Assembly: GCF_021026295.1 (NCBI RefSeq) | Contig: NZ_JAJNDA010000011.1 | Span: 1 to 64,000, forward strand | DNA: 64,000 nucleotides | From: Actinomycetospora soli | Lineage (GTDB): Bacteria > Actinomycetota > Actinomycetes > Mycobacteriales > Pseudonocardiaceae | Direction of reading: 5' to 3' | Shown here: piece after piece, positions 55,245-62,637 of the stretch | Layout: each line of letters opens with the position of its first letter | Numbering within the stretch: the first letter of the stretch is position 1 | Translations under genes and position numbers: made by a program | The notes under the pieces: model-generated | What the model saw: the letters and a program-made list of their open reading frames with translations, nothing else | Database searches by the model: none | Told to the model about the DNA's origin: nothing

Positions 55245-55870
55245 TCGTCGAGACCCCGCACGGCCCGGCCGAGGTGGTCCTCGATCGTCCCGACGACGAG
55301 CCGCGCGGCCTGCTGGTGCTCGGGCACGGCGCGGGCGGCGGGATCGAGGCGCCGGACCTGCTCGCGGCGGTCGCGGCCGCACCGGGCCTCGTCGCCGCCC
55401 GGGTGCTGCAGCCCTACCGCGTGGCCGGCCGGAAGGCCCCGCCGCGGGCGCCGCAGCTCGACGAGGCGTGGGCATGCGTGCTGGCCGAGCTCACCGCGTT
55501 GTTCCCCGGGGTGCCGCAGGTCCACGGTGGGCGGTCGTCGGGGGCCCGGGTCGCCTGCCGCGGGGCGGTCGTCGCCGAGCCCCGCCCGGTCGGCGTGCTC
55601 GCGCTGGCGTTCCCGCTGCTCGCGCCGGCCCGCAAGGACGGGACCCGGCCCGACCGCTCCCCGGAGATCGACGCCGTCGACGACGCCGGCATCCCGGTGC
55701 TCGCCGTCTCCGGGGGCCGCGACCGCTTCGGTGTGCCGCCGACGGCCGCGCACCGCGAGGTGGTCACGGTCTCCGGGGACCACTCGCTGCGCGCGCAGGG
55801 CCCGGTCCGCGCAGCGGTCGAGAGGTGGCTGCGCCTCGTGAGTACTAATCCGTGCCAGAGCACGGATTAG
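55241..55870 (+). CDS. alpha/beta hydrolase, KANL3/Tex30-like
   Basis: A 209-residue small hydrolase: VIVETPHGPAEVVLD, LLVLGHGAGGGIEAPDL, the nucleophile region HGGRSSGARVACRGAV (GRSSGG-like), and the Asp/His regions SGGRDRFGVP and VSGDHSLR. It resembles dienelactone-hydrolase type folds whose substrate is unknown. GTG 55241 overlaps the SRAP stop. The C-terminal ten residues (about ST NPCQSTD) are encoded by one arm of the 72-base nested palindrome and look added; related proteins stop earlier, near EVAAPREY-like ends. Confidence 0.85.
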   Translation: MIVETPHGPAEVVLDRPDDEPRGLLVLGHGAGGGIEAPDLLAAVAAAPGLVAARVLQPYRVAGRKAPPRAPQLDEAWACVLAELTALFPGVPQVHGGRSSGARVACRGAVVAEPRPVGVLALAFPLLAPARKDGTRPDRSPEIDAVDDAGIPVLAVSGGRDRFGVPPTAAHREVVTVSGDHSLRAQGPVRAAVERWLRLVSTNPCQSTD

Positions 55871-55893
55871 TACTCACAGGGCGGAGCCACCTC
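55822..55893. repeat. 72-base nested inverted repeat across the hydrolase 3' end
   Basis: The outer arms GAGGTGGCT (55822-55830) and AGCCACCTC (55885-55893) enclose perfect 17-base arms (55838-55854 and 55861-55877) that begin GTGAGTACTAATCCGTG, with a 6-base loop. The hydrolase stop TAG (55868-55870) is inside the right arm and the opposite gene stops at 55892. The AGTACTAATC stretch is AT-rich against a GC-rich genome. Confidence 0.8.
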
Positions 55894-56365
55894 AGTCCTC
55901 CTCGGCGGGTCGGCGTCGCCTGCCCCACCACCGGGCGGCAACGGTCACGACCAGCACCAGCCCGGCCCCGACGACGAGGCCCGCGAGGGTCGCGCCGCCG
56001 AGGTCCGTCGTGCGCAGCATCCCGGTGGCCAGGGCGAGGAGCAGGACGGCGGCGGCCACGAGGCGGCCCCGTCCCGCGCGCACCTGGGCCGTCCGCACGT
56101 CGAGCCCGTGTCGTGCCGCGTAGGTGAGGACGACGAGGCCGGCGAGCCCCATCGGCAGCGTCATGCCGAGCACGTAGGGGAACGCGTCCCGGCCTCCTGC
56201 CCAGGCCGCGACGACCGCGGCGAGGCCGAGTGTCCACAGCAGCAGCTGCAGGCCCACGGCGGAGGCCTCGTTCCACACGTCGCGCTGCCGTTCCTCGGCG
56301 TAGAGCGGGTGATCGAGGTCCCCGATCCGTGTCGTGAACCGGTCGAAGGCGTCCGGTGTGCTCAT
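55892..56365 (-). CDS. four-span membrane protein, partner of Xre regulator
   Basis: A 157-residue protein with four hydrophobic segments (LLLWTLGLAAVVAAWAGG, YVLGMTLPMGLAGLVVLTYA, LVAAAVLLLALATGML, LAGLVVGAGLVLVVTVAARW), a short cytoplasmic start (DRFTTRIGDLDHPLYAEERQRDVW) and a basic tail. ATG 56365 overlaps the Xre stop (ATGA), so it is coupled. Small Xre genes followed by such membrane proteins are common; the membrane partner may sense or export something. No family name is secure. Confidence 0.75.
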   Translation of the reverse strand: MSTPDAFDRFTTRIGDLDHPLYAEERQRDVWNEASAVGLQLLLWTLGLAAVVAAWAGGRDAFPYVLGMTLPMGLAGLVVLTYAARHGLDVRTAQVRAGRGRLVAAAVLLLALATGMLRTTDLGGATLAGLVVGAGLVLVVTVAARWWGRRRRPAEED

Positions 56366-56583
56366 CCTCGGTCCTCCTCGGAGAAGAGTTCTTCGACGCT
56401 GCGCCCGAGGACCCGACCGAGGGCGAGGGCCAGGTACACGGAGGGCGCGTACCCCCCGTTCTCGATGGCCACGACCGTCTGGCGGCTCACCCCGATCAGC
56501 TCGGCCAGCCGTTGTTGCGTCAGGTCCGCGTCCCGGCGGGCGGCGCGGACCCGGTTCGCGGCGGTCGTCGTCGTCCGAGCCAC
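56362..56583 (-). CDS. small Xre-family transcriptional regulator
   Basis: A 73-residue helix-turn-helix protein: RVRAARRDADLTQQRLAELIGVSRQTVVAIENGGYAPS, then a dimer-side helix LALALGRVLGRSVEELFSEED. GTG 56583 is chosen because a promoter (TTGACA at 56613-56618 reversed, TAGACA at 56592-56597 reversed) ends seven or more bases before it, so the longer frame to 56631 would be untranscribed. The imperfect palindrome TGTCtACTTC ... GAAGTgGACA (56592-56631) around the promoter is likely its own operator. Confidence 0.85.
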   Translation of the reverse strand: MARTTTTAANRVRAARRDADLTQQRLAELIGVSRQTVVAIENGGYAPSVYLALALGRVLGRSVEELFSEEDRG

Positions 56584-56591
56584 TCCACCAA

Positions 56592-56631
56592 TGTCTACTT
56601 CACTCGACATGTTGTCAAGAGAAGTGGACAT
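56592..56631 (-). promoter_or_regulatory. promoter and likely operator of the Xre gene
   Basis: On the minus strand TTGACA (56613-56618) and TAGACA (56592-56597) are separated by 15 bases, close to a sigma70-type promoter. TGTCTACTTC at the left and GAAGTGGACA at the right are arms of an imperfect palindrome around it, with one mismatch each. AT-rich for this genome. Self-repression is the simplest reading. Confidence 0.5.
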
Positions 56632-56635
56632 CTCG

Positions 56636-57472
56636 TCAGCCTCGTTGCGCCCGGAGCTCTCTGAACAGGTCGCGCACCATCTCCGTCGGCGGGGCCACGA
56701 CGGTGGCCTGGGGGAGGAGGTCGGTCAGCGTCGTCGTGGTGGCGGCCTCGCCGGGCACGAGGGTCTCGGTCACCTGCCGGACCCGCCCCTCGGTGTCCAG
56801 CCACACGTCCACCGGCACGGCCGCCAGGCTCAGCTCCGTGCGCAGCCGGTCCAGCACCGGACCGAGGTCGGGCGCGGCCGTCCGCAGGGCGTCGAGGTCG
56901 ACGGTGCCGCGCAGGTGCACGGTCGGGGTCTGGTCGATCGTCTCCGGCCCGACGACCACCACGTCGTCGCGGATCGCGCCGAGGATCGTCATGAGGTCGG
57001 CGGGGTTGCCGGTGATGCCGAAGCCGAGCTGGATCACGGTGTCGGCGAAGAGCCCGGTGTCGACGTCGTCGAGGGCCACCGCCACCCACTGCCGCCCGCG
57101 GGAGATGTCGTTGATGGCCCGCGGCGGGAGGGCGCCGAACGCGGTCCGGCCGACGGCGAGCGCGTCGACCCGCCCGAGGTCGCCGACGCGCAGCGCCGTC
57201 GAGGCGGTCCGGCCGCGGAAGTCGACGACGCCCGAGCCCGTCGTCGTGACGGAACGGTCGCGGGCCGGGCCGCTGGAGTCGACGCGCACCGTCGCGCCGT
57301 CCGCGGCGGCCGTCGCCCGGGCCGCGGTGCGGATCGACTCGGCGGCGCCCACGTCGGGCTGCCCCCCGGGACGGGCCGCCCGACCGGCCGCGGTGTCGTC
57401 CCGCCCGAGTCCCAGCGACGAGCAGCCCGAGAGCACGCCGAGCAGCACGAGGACGACGACGAACACCCGCAT
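56636..57472 (-). CDS. LppX/LprAFG-type lipoprotein
   Basis: A 278-residue lipoprotein. The signal VFVVVLVLLGVLSGCSSLG has lipobox LSGC at about residues 14-17. The mature domain, with TGSGVVDFRGRTASTALRVG and a repeated beta pattern (AVPVDVWLDTEGRVRQVTETL), is that of the LppX/LprG family, which binds acylated glycolipids in a half-barrel and carries them across the periplasm. I start at ATG 57472 since the longer frame (to 57514) gives an Arg/Pro-rich leader before the signal. It is separate from the Xre pair. Confidence 0.82.
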   Translation of the reverse strand: MRVFVVVLVLLGVLSGCSSLGLGRDDTAAGRAARPGGQPDVGAAESIRTAARATAAADGATVRVDSSGPARDRSVTTTGSGVVDFRGRTASTALRVGDLGRVDALAVGRTAFGALPPRAINDISRGRQWVAVALDDVDTGLFADTVIQLGFGITGNPADLMTILGAIRDDVVVVGPETIDQTPTVHLRGTVDLDALRTAAPDLGPVLDRLRTELSLAAVPVDVWLDTEGRVRQVTETLVPGEAATTTTLTDLLPQATVVAPPTEMVRDLFRELRAQRG

Positions 57473-57527
57473 GCGGCCAGTAGACCGGCCGGGCGCCGCG
57501 TTCCCCGGCCGCATGCCCCGAAAGTGG

Positions 57528-58100
57528 TCAGACCAGGAGGGCGCCCCGCACCGCCCGTGCCAGGGCCTCCCGACGGCGGGCGTGGTCGGCCTCGGGATCC
57601 CCGGGCGCGGCGGCGATCACCGTGGCGGCCGGCGACCACGTCATCGACAGGGCGATGACCAGCGAGTACACGTCCGCGGGCGCGATCGACGGGTCGACGA
57701 TCCCCTCGTCCTGGGCCTCCCGGACCGCGGCGTGCTTGCGGGCGACCTCGTCGACGACGTCGGTGAGCAGGTCGCCCGTGGGGACCCGTTCGAGGCGCGC
57801 CCACACGGCGAGCAGGATGACCGCGGGCCGCTCCAGGTACGCGTCGTAGAGCCGCACCGCGTAGCCGGGGAGGTCGCGCGCGTCGAACGGCACGAGGTCG
57901 ACGATCAGGGCGAGGTGCTCGCGGAAGACGGCGTCGAACAGGCCGTCCTTCGAGTCGAACCACGCGTAGATCTGGGCCTTGTTCGCCTCGGCGGCCGCGG
58001 CGATCCGGTCCACCCGGGCCCCGGCGATCCCGCGGGCGGAGAACTCCGCCGCGGCCGCGTCGAGCAGGCGCCGTCGCGTCGCGCTCCCGTCCTTCGGCAT
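57528..58100 (-). CDS. TetR-family transcriptional regulator
   Basis: A 190-residue TetR protein. The helix-turn-helix is in TRRRLLDAAAAEFSARGIAGARVDRIAAAAEANKAQIYAWF (residues 8-50), ending with the typical YAWFDSKDGLFDAV. The C-terminal ligand region is unconserved. ATG 58100 is leaderless-like: a TACGAT hexamer (58106-58111 reversed) is six bases upstream. The palindrome ACCAACCGGTCGGT at 58113-58126 lies just upstream of that -10, pointing to autorepression. It lies 40 bases from ybaK on the same strand. Confidence 0.9.
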   Translation of the reverse strand: MPKDGSATRRRLLDAAAAEFSARGIAGARVDRIAAAAEANKAQIYAWFDSKDGLFDAVFREHLALIVDLVPFDARDLPGYAVRLYDAYLERPAVILLAVWARLERVPTGDLLTDVVDEVARKHAAVREAQDEGIVDPSIAPADVYSLVIALSMTWSPAATVIAAAPGDPEADHARRREALARAVRGALLV

Positions 58101-58112
58101 CCTACGATCGTA

Positions 58113-58126
58113 ACCAACCGGTCGGT
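58113..58126. promoter_or_regulatory. TetR operator in its own promoter
   Basis: ACCAACCGGTCGGT, symmetric except for one pair (ACCAACC against ACCGACC). It directly precedes the -10 hexamer of the tetR gene, so bound repressor would block RNA polymerase. Confidence 0.7.
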
Positions 58127-58140
58127 CACGTGGGCGGAGG

Positions 58141-58626
58141 TCAGGGGGTGGCGATCGGAGCGGTCTCCGCACCCGCCGTCGTGACGAGGTCCGATGGTGC
58201 GAGCTCCATCTGCAGGCCGCGCTTCCCGGCGCTGCAGTAGATCGTGTTGAGGCCCAGCGCCGACTCGTCGACGACCAGCGGGAGGCGGGTCCGCGCGCCG
58301 AGCGGCGAGATGCCGCCCGCGACGGAGCCGGTGAGCCGCTCGGCGACCGCCACGTCGGCCATCACCGCCTTCTTGCCGCCCCGGGCCGCGGCGAGGGCCT
58401 TGAGGTCGAGCGACCCGGACACCGGCACCATCGCGAGGACCGGGGCGCCGTCGACCTCGGCGACGAGGGTCTTGAACACGCGAGCGTGGTCGAGGCCGAG
58501 CGCGTCGGCCGCCTCGGTGCCGTACGCGGCGACGCCCGGGGCCTCGTAGGCGTGCGTGCGCACGGTGACGCCGGCCTTCGCGAGGAGGGCGAGCGCGGGG
58601 GTGCCGGCGGCGGTTCGCTTGGCCAC
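58141..58626 (-). CDS. ybaK: Cys-tRNA(Pro) deacylase, YbaK/EbsC
   Basis: A 161-residue editing domain that clears Cys-tRNAPro and related mischarged tRNAs. Segments [42 protein letters not shown] with the conserved Lys, [27 protein letters not shown], and [16 protein letters not shown] at the C-terminus are all typical; the ligand-pocket GGISP and the Lys are intact. ATG 58626. Upstream lie dispersed repeat C and the sigR promoter; it is divergent from sigR. Confidence 0.9.
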   Translation of the reverse strand: MAKRTAAGTPALALLAKAGVTVRTHAYEAPGVAAYGTEAADALGLDHARVFKTLVAEVDGAPVLAMVPVSGSLDLKALAAARGGKKAVMADVAVAERLTGSVAGGISPLGARTRLPLVVDESALGLNTIYCSAGKRGLQMELAPSDLVTTAGAETAPIATP

Positions 58627-58645
58627 GGCGGCAGCCTAGGGCCCA

Positions 58646-58697
58646 CGACGACGCGGTTCTCCTGTCACTGGACGACAGCAACGACGCTTTCCTGCCA
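58646..58697. repeat. dispersed repeat, copy C
   Basis: Inverted copy of the 52-base element at 53044-53095 (46 of 52 positions). Its right half reads AGCAACGACGCTTTCCTGCC. It lies between ybaK and the sigR promoter, so here it is in a divergent, not convergent, gap. Confidence 0.85.
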
Positions 58698-58708
58698 CGG
58701 CGGGTGGG

Positions 58709-58734
58709 GGAACACGGGACGGGCCCTCCGTGTT
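58709..58734 (+). promoter_or_regulatory. SigR-type autoregulatory promoter of sigR
   Basis: GGAAC (58709-58713), an 18-base spacer and GTT (58732-58734) match the SigR/SigH consensus GGAAT-N18-GTT. Expected transcription start is near 58741-58744, just at an in-frame ATG (58744). This would give a leaderless long form of SigR. Confidence 0.7.
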
Positions 58735-58875
58735 GGGACGGACATGCCAGCCATGACGATGGAGCGGACCCCGATCCGGCTCCACGCCCCCGACGAAGGG
58801 GGTGTCCGCACGCCCACCGGGGTAACCTCCCCGCGATCCGACGTCATCGTCGAGCGGTGGCGCGAAGGGAGTGCG

Positions 58876-59544
58876 GTGTCCGAGGCGGTCGAGCAGGCGG
58901 AGGTCGACGACCCGTCGACCGACGTGCAACAGGGCGGGTCCACTCCCGCCGACCTGGAGACCGAGACCGTCGCCGCGCGCGCCGAACGCTTCGAGCGCGA
59001 CGTGATGCCGATGGTCGACCAGCTCTACGCGGCGGCGATGCGGATGACCCGCAACCCGCCGGACGCGGAGGACCTGGTCCAGGAGACGGTGCTCAAGGCG
59101 TACTCGTCGTTCACGTCGTTCAAGCCCGGGACGAACCTGAAGGCCTGGCTCTACCGCATCCTGACGAACTCCTACATCAACACGTATCGCAAGAAGCAGC
59201 GGCAGCCGCAGCAGAACTCCACGGACGAGATCACCGACTACCAGCTCTCGCAGTCCGCGGAGCACTCGTCGGCGGGTCTCCCCAGCGCCGAGGCCGAGGC
59301 GTTGGACCGGCTGCCCGACACCGACATCCGCGAGGCGCTGCAGGCCCTGCCCGACGACTTCCGCATGGCGGTCTACCTCGCCGACGTCGAGGGGTTCGCC
59401 TACAAGGAGATCGCGGAGATCATGGGCACCCCGATCGGCACCGTGATGTCGCGGCTGCACCGCGGCCGGCGGCAGCTGCGGGAGGCGCTGACCGACACCG
59501 CGCGCGATCGCGGATTCATCCGGGACGGGGTGAGCGAGGCATGA
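58876..59544 (+). CDS. sigR: ECF sigma factor SigR/SigH, thiol-oxidative stress
   Basis: A 222-residue ECF sigma factor of group SigR (Streptomyces) / SigH (mycobacteria). Region 2 has [20 protein letters not shown] and [21 protein letters not shown]; region 4 has [30 protein letters not shown] 58876 has GAAGGGAG just upstream and gives the short stable form. An in-frame ATG 58744, served by the SigR-type promoter, would add 44 residues, as with the unstable long form of S. coelicolor. The stop overlaps the rsrA ATG (ATGA). It controls thioredoxin and mycothiol genes in relatives. Confidence 0.93.
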   Translation: MSEAVEQAEVDDPSTDVQQGGSTPADLETETVAARAERFERDVMPMVDQLYAAAMRMTRNPPDAEDLVQETVLKAYSSFTSFKPGTNLKAWLYRILTNSYINTYRKKQRQPQQNSTDEITDYQLSQSAEHSSAGLPSAEAEALDRLPDTDIREALQALPDDFRMAVYLADVEGFAYKEIAEIMGTPIGTVMSRLHRGRRQLREALTDTARDRGFIRDGVSEA

Positions 59545-59882
59545 GCTGCGGCAACCACCACGAGACCGACTGCGACGAGGTCCTCGCCGAGGTCTGGCTG
59601 CTGCTCGACCACGAGTGCGACGCCGAGCGGGACGCGCAGCTGCGGCGGCACCTCGAGGAGTGCGGGCCCTGCCTGGCGCGCTACGGCCTCGAGGAGAAGG
59701 TCAAGACGTTGCTCGCCCGCACCTGCGGTGGGGAGCGCGCGCCGGACACGCTGCACCAGAAGCTGCGCGAGCGGATCCGCGCGACGGTGCTGGAGCAGGC
59801 GCAGATCAGCGTCGAGCGGACGCCGACCGGCACGGTCGTCGAGGTGAACTCGACCCGCGTCGAGACCCGTCGGCGCGGCTGA
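59541..59882 (+). CDS. rsrA: zinc anti-sigma factor RsrA/RshA
   Basis: A 113-residue ZAS-family anti-sigma factor. Cysteines C3, C11, C41 and C44 and H37 match the Streptomyces RsrA numbering (C11, H37, C41, C44), with the H-x3-C-x2-C motif in [14 protein letters not shown]. It binds SigR and releases it when its zinc site is oxidised by disulfide stress. The C-terminal part ([14 protein letters not shown]) is basic. It is coupled to sigR by an ATGA overlap and followed by a strong terminator. Confidence 0.95.
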   Translation: MSCGNHHETDCDEVLAEVWLLLDHECDAERDAQLRRHLEECGPCLARYGLEEKVKTLLARTCGGERAPDTLHQKLRERIRATVLEQAQISVERTPTGTVVEVNSTRVETRRRG

Positions 59883-59890
59883 GGCACCGC

Positions 59891-59941
59891 CGGACACACG
59901 AAGGGCCCCCGGAAGAATCCGGGGGCCCTTCGTCGTGTCCG
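59891..59941. terminator. strong bidirectional hairpin after rsrA
   Basis: Inner arms CGAAGGGCCCCCGG (59899-59912) and CCGGGGGCCCTTCG (59919-59932) are perfect, loop six. Outer arms CGGACAC and GTGTCCG (59891-59897, 59935-59941) extend it after a bulge. It separates rsrA from the convergent bL37 gene. Confidence 0.85.
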
Positions 59942-59950
59942 GCCACGGCC

Positions 59951-60025
59951 TCAGCTGTTCGGACGCTTGCCGTGGTTCGAGCCCTTCTTCTTGCGGTCCC
60001 GCTTCTGACGTGCACGCTTCGACAT
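59951..60025 (-). CDS. 50S ribosomal protein bL37, 24 residues
   Basis: A very short basic frame, 24 residues, beginning SKRARQKRDRKKKGSNHGKR and ending PNS. It agrees with the mycobacterial ribosomal protein bL37, a 24-residue protein found in M. smegmatis 50S particles (AKRGRKKRDRKHSKANHGKR by memory). GACAAT lies six bases before the ATG, the leaderless pattern here, and a terminator lies 9 bases after the stop. bL37 sits in a pocket between 23S rRNA helices in actinobacterial ribosomes. Too short for most gene finders. Confidence 0.9.
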   Translation of the reverse strand: MSKRARQKRDRKKKGSNHGKRPNS

Positions 60026-60079
60026 GAGGCGATTGTCCCACGCGCCGGTCCGGCGCCTCGCCGATGGTTGGATGAGCCC

Positions 60080-61561
60080 GTGAGCACGCTGAGCTTCCTG
60101 CTCGCCACGCACACGTCGCTGTCCGGTGACGAGGTGGCGCACCTGCAGCGGCTCGCCTCGGAGTGGCAGCTGCTCTCCGACCTGTCGTTCGCCGACTTCC
60201 TGCTCTGGGTGCCGGTCAGCGAGGCCGAGACGCCGTCGTTCGTGTGCGTCGCGCACAGCCGCCCGACGACCGCGCCGACCGCCCATCCCGACGACATGGT
60301 CGGCGGCACCGCGACCGTCGCGCAGCACCCGCAGCTGCTCCGGGCCCTGGCCGACACCACGATGCGCCGCGAGGAGCAGCCCCGGTGGCACCGCGGGCGC
60401 TCGATCCGCCGCGAGGTGGTGCCCGTGGGGTATGCGGGCCGGGTGATCGCGGTCCTGGGCCGGGACACGAACCTGGCGGCGCCCCGCGTCCCGTCGACCC
60501 TCGAGATCTCCTACCTCGCGGTGGCCGGTGACCTCTGCCAGATGATCGCCGACGGGACCTTCCCGACGGCGGAGGGCGTCGACGAGGGCCGCTCCTCGCC
60601 CCGCGTGGGCGACGGCCTGGTGCGGGTCAGCGCGGCCGGCACCGTCCTCTACGCCAGCCCGAACGCGCTCTCCGCCTTCCACCGGCTCGGGTGGGCCGAC
60701 GAGCTGGTGGGTGCCGACCTGCCGCTCGTCGCCCGGAAGGTCTCGGCCGACCCGTTCGAGGGCGCCGAGGCCGTCTCGGTCCTGCGCGACGCGCTCGCCG
60801 GGACCCCGTCGCCGCGCACCGAGCTGGAGAGCCGCGGGGCGACCGCCGTGCTGCGCGCCCTGCCGCTGCGCCCGCGCGGGGTGCCGGGCGGCGCGCTGGT
60901 GCTGGTCCGCGACGTCACCGAGGTGCGGCGGCGCGACCGGGCGCTGATGAGCAAGGACGCGACGATCCGCGAGATCCACCACCGCGTGAAGAACAACCTG
61001 CAGACCGTCGCCGCGCTGCTGCGCCTGCAGGCCCGCCGGACCCGGCACGAGGAGGCGCGGTCGGCGCTGAACGAGTCGATGCGCCGGGTGGCCTCGATCG
61101 CGCTCGTGCACGAGTCGCTCGCGGCGTCGGTGGACGAGCGGGTCGACATCGACGAGGTGCTCGCCGGGGTGCTCCCGATGATGAACGACCTCGTCCGGCC
61201 CGGCGCCGGGGTGTCGATGACGCGGGAGGGCCGCGCCGGGGTACTGCCGGCGGTGATGGCGACCCCGCTCGTCCTGGTGGTCACCGAGCTCGTGTCCAAC
61301 GCGTTGGAGCACGGCTTCCCCGAGGGCACGCCCGGCGCCGTGCGGATCGTCGCGACCCGCACCGCGAGCCGGCTGCAGATCGACGTCGTCGACGACGGGC
61401 GGGGCCTGCCCGACACCTTCTCCCTGGAGCGCGCGCCGGGCCTCGGCCTGCAGATCGTGCGCACGCTCGTCGACTCCGAGCTCGGCGGCACCCTCTCGCT
61501 GCGCCCCGAACCGGCGGGCGGCACCCGCGCGGAGCTGCAGATCCCACTCACGGGCCGGTAG
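60080..61561 (+). CDS. pdtaS: sensor histidine kinase PdtaS-like
   Basis: A soluble two-component kinase of 493 residues, counterpart of Rv3220c. N-terminal GAF-like domain (about 1-150) without membrane segments, PAS-like domain (about 180-290: RVSAAGTVLYASPNALSAFHRLG), then HisKA_2: IREIHHRVKNNLQTVAALLRLQ, with H300/H301. The HATPase has LVSNALEHGFPEG, DVVDDGRGLPDTF and APGLGLQIVRTLVDSELGG. PdtaS phosphorylates the antitermination regulator PdtaR, not in this window. Start GTG 60080. The palindromic region and terminator at 61591-61718 follow. Confidence 0.93.
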   Translation: MSTLSFLLATHTSLSGDEVAHLQRLASEWQLLSDLSFADFLLWVPVSEAETPSFVCVAHSRPTTAPTAHPDDMVGGTATVAQHPQLLRALADTTMRREEQPRWHRGRSIRREVVPVGYAGRVIAVLGRDTNLAAPRVPSTLEISYLAVAGDLCQMIADGTFPTAEGVDEGRSSPRVGDGLVRVSAAGTVLYASPNALSAFHRLGWADELVGADLPLVARKVSADPFEGAEAVSVLRDALAGTPSPRTELESRGATAVLRALPLRPRGVPGGALVLVRDVTEVRRRDRALMSKDATIREIHHRVKNNLQTVAALLRLQARRTRHEEARSALNESMRRVASIALVHESLAASVDERVDIDEVLAGVLPMMNDLVRPGAGVSMTREGRAGVLPAVMATPLVLVVTELVSNALEHGFPEGTPGAVRIVATRTASRLQIDVVDDGRGLPDTFSLERAPGLGLQIVRTLVDSELGGTLSLRPEPAGGTRAELQIPLTGR

Positions 61562-61590
61562 GCGTCGTCGGGAAGGGGCTCCCGTGTCCC

Positions 61591-61667
61591 GTGAGGGGAG
61601 GATCGCCCCGCTCCAACCTCGTGAGGGGACCCCTCACGCGGTCGGGGCGGGCGGATCCTCCCCTCAC
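61591..61667. repeat. mirror-symmetric GTGAGGGG array, cruciform-forming
   Basis: GTGAGGGG starts at 61591 and 61621; CCCCTCAC starts at 61630 and 61660. Spacing is 30 in both arms. GTGAGGGGACCCCTCAC (61621-61637) is a 17-base palindrome and the 14-base outer arms (61591-61604, 61654-61667) match perfectly. The plan R-R-R'-R' is that of the 32-bp array after secA. Confidence 0.85.
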
Positions 61668-61687
61668 GCGGAGGCCCCGGAACGAAC

Positions 61688-61718
61688 GAAGGGCCCCTCC
61701 CGACGGGAGGGGCCCTTC
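61688..61718. terminator. hairpin between pdtaS and whiB1
   Basis: GAAGGGCCCCTCCC (61688-61701) pairs with GGGAGGGGCCCTTC (61705-61718), three-base loop. Bidirectional terminator between convergent genes; the GAAGGGCCCC core is shared with the rsrA terminator. Confidence 0.85.
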
Positions 61719-61780
61719 AGCTCGGTACGTGCAGGGGGCGGACGCGTGGGGAGCGAGCGTCCGTCCCCGGAGCGGCCGGA

Positions 61781-62029
61781 TCAGGCCTGGACGTCCATGC
61801 GCACGCCGTAGCGCTTCATGGCGCGGCGCTCGTCCTCGCTGGCACCGCCCCAGACGCCGGCGTCCTGGCCGGACTCGAGGGCCCAGGTCAGGCACTCGGA
61901 CATCGCGGGGCAGCGGCGGCACACGGCCTTCGCCTGAGAGATCTGCGTCAGCGCCGGGCCGCTCGTCCCGATCGGGAAGAACAGTTCCGGGTCCTCGTCG
62001 CGGCAAGCAGCGTCGTTCCGCCAGTCCAT
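61781..62029 (-). CDS. whiB1: WhiB1 iron-sulfur regulator
   Basis: An 82-residue WhiB protein, counterpart of Rv3219, which is essential in mycobacteria and senses nitric oxide through a 4Fe-4S cluster. Cluster cysteines C9, C37, C40 and C46 and the GVWGG turn (58-62) are in place; N-terminus DWRNDAACRDEDPELFFP. It binds sigma factor region 4 and DNA with the basic tail (ERRAMKRYGVR). The ATG at 62029 is preceded by 600 bases of non-coding DNA, so regulation upstream is likely complex. Confidence 0.97.
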   Translation of the reverse strand: MDWRNDAACRDEDPELFFPIGTSGPALTQISQAKAVCRRCPAMSECLTWALESGQDAGVWGGASEDERRAMKRYGVRMDVQA

Positions 62030-62637
62030 CGTGCTGGTCTCCTCAGCTGGGTGCGACTCGGGGTTCGCACCGTGTTTGCGTCGTCGTGGGCGATTCCGTT
62101 CGGGGCGGAATGCCACGGAACCGGATCGCTCCGGCTCCTCCGTACCGTTCTCGTGTGCGGGGAGGTCCGACTCCTCCGGTCTCCGACCTGCGGCGTCCTT
62201 GCCGCCGGCCGGCCACCTGGTGGTGCCACCTCCCGTGCCCACCGGATCGCGGTGATCGCTCACCGTCTCCGGGGACCGGCCGTGCAGTTCTGCTCTCGCA
62301 TTCCTGCCCGGCACTCGCGGGGGATGACCAAGAATCTGCAGGAGGAACGCGTCTGGATCGAGTCCCAAGCGGCTCGACGGGCTTGCGCGGGCGGTGAGTG
62401 GATATCGGCGGACCGTGACCGCGCCGTCACTGCGACGAGCGGGAAACGCGACACGACGAGGCGTCGACCCGGGCGTCGGGCGACGACGAGCGGTCGGTAT
62501 GCTCCGCACCAGCATCCCTGCAGCCTCGTCCAGGGGCCGTGAGGTCCCCCGAAGGCCGGATCAAGCCACCGTTCGTCGGCTTATGGTCCACGCCCGCCGG
62601 AGCTCGCGTGACGCGGCTCACGACTGCTGGACGCCGC
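62030..62637. other. 608-base intergenic region upstream of whiB1
   Basis: No convincing frame on either strand; codon patterns are poor and GC content drops. It contains CGGTGA-tcgc-TCACCG (62250-62265), a possible regulator site, and AGGAGGAAC near 62340 without a gene after it. It likely holds the long whiB1 5' region or an unannotated RNA. The DAG kinase stop is at 62638. Confidence 0.6.

Noticed and set aside
62250-62265. CRP-type binding site upstream of whiB1
   Set aside because: The spacing inside CGGTGA-tcgc-TCACCG is four bases, whereas CRP sites need six between TGTGA and TCACA; only an unspecified palindrome can be claimed.
62051-62542. 163-residue plus-strand frame in the whiB1 upstream gap
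   Set aside because: Codon usage and composition unlike real genes here; third-position GC is not elevated and there is no recognisable motif.
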